Shown here in pieces: positions 40,396 to 43,174 of a stretch of 43,174 nucleotides of DNA. The notes beneath the pieces were generated by a model. The model saw only the letters and a program-made list of their open reading frames with translations, had not been told where the DNA came from and did no database searches. Location of the stretch: contig CAPNAV010000005.1 of the NCBI GenBank assembly GCA_948663575.1, positions 1 through 43,174 on the forward strand, read 5' to 3'. Numbering within the stretch: the stretch's first letter is position 1; every line of letters begins with the position of its first letter. This DNA comes from an uncultured Candidatus Saccharibacteria bacterium (GTDB lineage: Bacteria > Patescibacteriota > Saccharimonadia > Saccharimonadales > Saccharimonadaceae). Both the position numbers and the translations under genes were made by a program.

Positions 40396-41902
40396 ATTCG
40401 ACGGCGCGCGTCTCGCGAATTACGTTAACTTTGATGATGCCGGGATAGGACATCGTAGCTTCGATTTTGTTGGCAATATCGCGAGCGAGCTTGAGCGCAG
40501 AAAGATCGTCAATCTGCTTAGGCTCGACAATAACACGAATTTCGCGACCGGCAGAGATGGCGTAAGCTTTGTCTATGCCAGGGAAGCTGGTGGCGATATT
40601 TTCGAGGTCGCGCATGCGTTCAGCGAAGTTTTCGGCGGAGATATTGCGGGCGCCAGGGCGAGCGGCAGAAAGAGAATCGACGATTTTCACGATGATAGCT
40701 TCAGGAGTTGTCGGCTCGATGTCGTCATGGTGTGCGGCCATGGCGTGAACAACATCATCGGGCATGCCGTATTTCTTGGCAAGCTCAGCACCAATTTCAG
40801 CATGCTTGCCTTCAATTTTGTGGGTAACAGCTTTGCCAATGTCATGCAGAAGAGTGGCGGTTTTAGCAACGCGTTTATTAGCGCCAATTTCCTCAGCAAT
40901 CATGCCAGCGATATGCGTCATTTCAATAGAATGCAAGAGGACATTCTGGCCATAGCTAGTGCGGAACTTAAGTTCGCCTAGCAAATGTAGGAGCTCTCTG
41001 GGAATACCAACAACACCAACTTCGCGAGCGGCATCTTCGCCAGCGCGGACGACTTCTTTTTCAATTTCGCGTTCGGCCTTAGCGACGGCTTCTTCAATAG
41101 AGCTAGGATTGATGCGACCATCTTTCATGAGACGCTCAAGAGCATAGCGGGCGACCTGACGGCGAATAGGGTCAAAGCTTGATAAAACGACCATGCCCGG
41201 CGTATCGTCAACCATGATATCGACGCCAGTAGCGCGCTGAAGAGCCTGGATATTGCGACCTTCTTTACCGATAATACGACCTTTAATATCGTCATCAGGA
41301 AGTTTGAGGGCAGTAACTGTGCGATCTGCGGTAACTTCTGACGACATGCGCTCCATAGCAGTGAGCAAAATCGCTTGGGCAGTTTCGTCAACTTCGTGCT
41401 TGATTTCTTTTTGCTCTTTAGCGACTAGGTTCGCGAGATCTTGCTTAATGTCGCGCTCGGTCATCTGCATGAGCTTGTCGCGAGCGTCTTCTTTGGTGAG
41501 GCCGGCGATTTTTTCGAGCTTTTCCTGCTGCTTGTTGCGAATGTCGCGGACTTCAGTCTTGAGATCGTCAAGTTCTTTTTCTTGTTTAGCAAGATGCTCA
41601 GTCTTCTTCTCGAGTTGGTCGAGCTTGTTGTCAATGTTCGTTTCGCGTTCATTAAGGCGGTTCTCGGTGTTTTTCCATTCACGGCGACGCTCATTCTCCT
41701 CTTGCTGGGAGCGCGAGGCAATATCGGCAGCGTCATTTTTAGCCTTGAGGACGATATCAGAGGCTTCGTTCTTAGCTTTGCGAATAAGATCATCGGCTTT
41801 GGTCTTGCCACCGTTTTCGTTCTTTTTATTATAGATAAAAATTCCGGTCACACCAATAATGCCGCCGACGATGAGGGCTGCAATCACTGCAACTATTTCC
41901 AT
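40385..41902 (-). CDS. rny: Ribonuclease Y
   Basis: This 505-residue membrane-anchored endoribonuclease initiates mRNA decay. An N-terminal membrane helix (3-24) is followed by a long charged coiled coil (about 30-180), a KH domain (GRIIGKEGRNIQALQRATGV near 210-228) and an HD domain (LLHSIEMTHIAGMIA... and TLLHDIGKA near 345-355). Length is close to the usual ~520. The RBS AAAGG precedes ATG. The promoter TTGACA-17-TAATAT is about 200 nt upstream, so the leader is unusually long for this window. The VTT gene follows with an overlap. Confidence 0.96.
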   Translation of the reverse strand: MEIVAVIAALIVGGIIGVTGIFIYNKKNENGGKTKADDLIRKAKNEASDIVLKAKNDAADIASRSQQEENERRREWKNTENRLNERETNIDNKLDQLEKKTEHLAKQEKELDDLKTEVRDIRNKQQEKLEKIAGLTKEDARDKLMQMTERDIKQDLANLVAKEQKEIKHEVDETAQAILLTAMERMSSEVTADRTVTALKLPDDDIKGRIIGKEGRNIQALQRATGVDIMVDDTPGMVVLSSFDPIRRQVARYALERLMKDGRINPSSIEEAVAKAEREIEKEVVRAGEDAAREVGVVGIPRELLHLLGELKFRTSYGQNVLLHSIEMTHIAGMIAEEIGANKRVAKTATLLHDIGKAVTHKIEGKHAEIGAELAKKYGMPDDVVHAMAAHHDDIEPTTPEAIIVKIVDSLSAARPGARNISAENFAERMRDLENIATSFPGIDKAYAISAGREIRVIVEPKQIDDLSALKLARDIANKIEATMSYPGIIKVNVIRETRAVEYAK

Positions 41903-42105
41903 AACAACCTTTCTAAATTGTTGTGCCGATATTTTCCTGATACCGGCGGGGGTAACAAATAAATATAAATTAATAAAATTCTGGGTTTATTATAACACAA
42001 ACTGGAACGCTGAGTAAAAAATCACCTCAATTTTCATGAGTATTTAGATTAGTTTTTGACATTACAAAGCTGGGCGGTAGAATGGTGTATACCACTTATA
42101 TTTCT

Positions 42106-42134
42106 ATATTATCACAGATTAGTTAAAATGTCAA
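42106..42134 (-). promoter_or_regulatory. Promoter of rny
   Basis: Minus strand TTGACA (42134-42129), 17 nt, TGA-TAATAT (hexamer 42111-42106). Transcription would begin near 42099, about 195 nt before the rny start. Confidence 0.7.
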
Positions 42135-42194
42135 TAGTTTTATAAGATTTTTGGTAAAATTTGGATTTAGTGGCATAAATATGCTACCCAAGTG

Positions 42195-42527
42195 TTACTT
42201 TTTAGGAGTAGAGATATTGGCAGGGCGACCATATTCAGGAATAATGATCTGATGCTGATTGCCTTGATGGTCGTAGAGAGGGATATTAAGCTGGTCGGCA
42301 AGAGTGTTGACGATAGTAGCGCCGATGCGCAGACCGGTGAACGACCCTGGGCCAGAGAAAAAAGTAATTTCGGAGATATCGCGCCAATCGGTGGAGTTTT
42401 CTTGGAGTTTGTCGTGAATAAAACCGAGGATTTTTTCAGCCATGGCGGATTCGAACTCCTGCTCGTAGGTATGATTATCGAGTTTGAGGAGGCACTGATT
42501 AGTGGAGGTGTCGAGATAGAGTTTCAT
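42195..42527 (-). CDS. tsaB: TsaB-like protein, N-terminal domain only
   Basis: A 110-residue protein matching the first half of TsaB, the ASKHA-fold scaffold that joins TsaD for tRNA threonylcarbamoyladenosine (t6A) synthesis. It shows KLYLDTSTNQCLLKL at the start and the hallmark GPGSFTGLRIG (about 59-69). TsaB is normally ~220-240 residues; here the second actin-like domain is missing and the chain ends in a short Pro/Lys tail. The stop is clean and nothing downstream resembles the rest. The gene overlaps tsaE by ATGA. The truncated form may be normal for this reduced lineage. Confidence 0.8.
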   Translation of the reverse strand: MKLYLDTSTNQCLLKLDNHTYEQEFESAMAEKILGFIHDKLQENSTDWRDISEITFFSGPGSFTGLRIGATIVNTLADQLNIPLYDHQGNQHQIIIPEYGRPANISTPKK

Positions 42528-43162
42528 AGATTGTCTCCCGTCTGCGTTTGATTTATTGGGTGATTAGTGGATTTATGATTGTTGGCGTTTGGCTGATTAT
42601 TTTCTGCCTGCGTTGATTTTGCTGAGTCATCGGCAGTTTTGGTCGATTGGTGATTCCCTGTTTGGTCTGGCTTGGCTGGCCGGTAGATAGACTGCGCGGA
42701 ATTGGCATTTTCTGATGCGGACTGGTCAGAGTTAGCAAGTTCCACCTGACGGCTGCCCTCCTCGCATAGGGTGATTTCGAGACGAGTTTTATGAGCAGGC
42801 AAGAGACCAGCAACATCGCCACCCCACTCGACTACGACAACGGAGTTTGGAGTGCTAAGAGCTTCGGCGAGATCCTCGCCCATAATGCCCGGGTCGTCAA
42901 GCCGATAGAAATCGTAATGAATGAGTTCACCAAAAGTAGCGCTAGCACCCTGCGACCGAATCGGAAAAGCGTAGCGCTTGGAGATAGTAAAACTGGGACT
43001 AGTGACAGGCTCAGTAATGCCAAGACCAGCAGCGAGACCGCGAGTGAAAGTGGTTTTGCCGGTGCCAACATCACCTACAAGCTCGATGACGGCGGGCAAG
43101 GATAGATTCTTAGCAAGACGTTGACCGAGTTCAAGCATTTCGGCTTCAGATTTGATGATCAT
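42524..43162 (-). CDS. tsaE: TsaE, t6A synthesis ATPase with a long polar tail
   Basis: 212 residues. The core (1-142) is TsaE, the ATPase that drives the TsaB-TsaD t6A cycle: P-loop GDVGTGKTT (30-38), TSPSFTI, HYDFYRL, and VVVEWGG. The usual length is ~150. The last 70 residues are an Asn/Gln/Ser/Thr-rich low-complexity tail (ANSDQSASEN..., ending TQTGDNL) that I do not know from other TsaE proteins. The start ATG at 43162 lies 6 nt after a TATAAT that reaches the edge of the window. tsaB follows with a 4-nt overlap. Confidence 0.9.
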   Translation of the reverse strand: MIIKSEAEMLELGQRLAKNLSLPAVIELVGDVGTGKTTFTRGLAAGLGITEPVTSPSFTISKRYAFPIRSQGASATFGELIHYDFYRLDDPGIMGEDLAEALSTPNSVVVVEWGGDVAGLLPAHKTRLEITLCEEGSRQVELANSDQSASENANSAQSIYRPAKPDQTGNHQSTKTADDSAKSTQAENNQPNANNHKSTNHPINQTQTGDNL

Positions 43163-43168
43163 AATATT

Positions 43169-43174
43169 ATTATA
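43169..43174 (-). promoter_or_regulatory. -10 box of tsaE-tsaB, leaderless type
   Basis: Minus strand TATAAT (43174-43169), 6 nt, ATG at 43162. The upstream part of the promoter lies outside the window. Confidence 0.55.

Noticed and set aside
40358..40981. Long plus-strand frame opposite rny, and similar frames opposite ftsH
   Set aside because: They mirror strongly coding minus-strand genes and have no ribosome binding site or recognisable domain.
1..43174. CRISPR array
   Set aside because: No regularly spaced repeats of 24-40 nt and no cas genes are visible.
1..43174. Insertion sequence or transposase
   Set aside because: No transposase or integrase motif was found among the translated frames.

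Overview
The window looks like a chromosome segment from a host-dependent, small-genome bacterium of the Patescibacteria/CPR radiation, most likely Saccharibacteria (TM7). This is inference. It rests on compact gene packing, very few metabolic genes, a type IV pilin, wall-less-style surface anchors, a phosphoketolase, a lone carbamate kinase, a short HrcA, a very short TsaB, and many small membrane proteins of unknown function. TGA behaves as an ordinary stop codon, so the glycine recoding of Gracilibacteria/Absconditabacteria does not apply.

Layout. At 110-2379 (minus) lies a phosphoketolase encoded as two overlapping half-genes. It is followed by hrcA-grpE (2791-4099, minus) under a variant CIRCE operator, with dnaK absent from the window. 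A plus-strand adenylate-kinase-like gene (4206-4844) overlaps tail to tail with a lamin-tail surface protein gene (4728-6314). Next comes a three-gene plus-strand operon (6492-8829: membrane protein, ATP-cone-like protein, flavoprotein that has lost its redox cysteines), then carbamate kinase (8821-9768), a type IV pilin directly behind tRNA-Met, tRNA-Ser, yebC, a CDF metal exporter and tRNA-Leu. From 13.0 to 19.0 kb there are three genes of unknown function with similar promoters and leaders, a secreted anchored protein whose promoter contains a 12-T run, and ftsH.

Defence island, 20.1-31.7 kb. Downstream of tRNA-Pro(UGG) sits an 11.5-kb minus-strand cluster. In transcription order it is: SNF2/DEAD-type helicase with a PLD-like N-terminal part, a DUF4391 protein, a RloC/PrrC-like ATPase with a zinc-hook half-site and a plausible anticodon-nuclease triad, a type III Mod methyltransferase, and a type III Res helicase-nuclease. 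The likely logic is modification-dependent restriction, with a tRNA-cleaving back-up if restriction is defeated. This is the strongest candidate for an undescribed composite system.

Flank 31.8-43.2 kb. This holds a PspC-like protein, a NERD nuclease-domain protein, a hydrolase/peptidase-S51 gene broken by a frameshift, an extended SDR, a TetR-type regulator, a C26 amidotransferase, an MBL-fold hydrolase, a four-helix membrane protein, a Nudix hydrolase, a TVP38/VTT membrane protein, RNase Y, and the tsaB/tsaE pair for tRNA t6A modification.

Regulation. Many first-in-operon genes have a -10 box (often extended, TGnTATAAT) ending 6-7 nt before the start codon, which predicts leaderless mRNAs. 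Genes inside operons, or with longer leaders, carry clear AGGAGG-type ribosome binding sites. Both modes run side by side.
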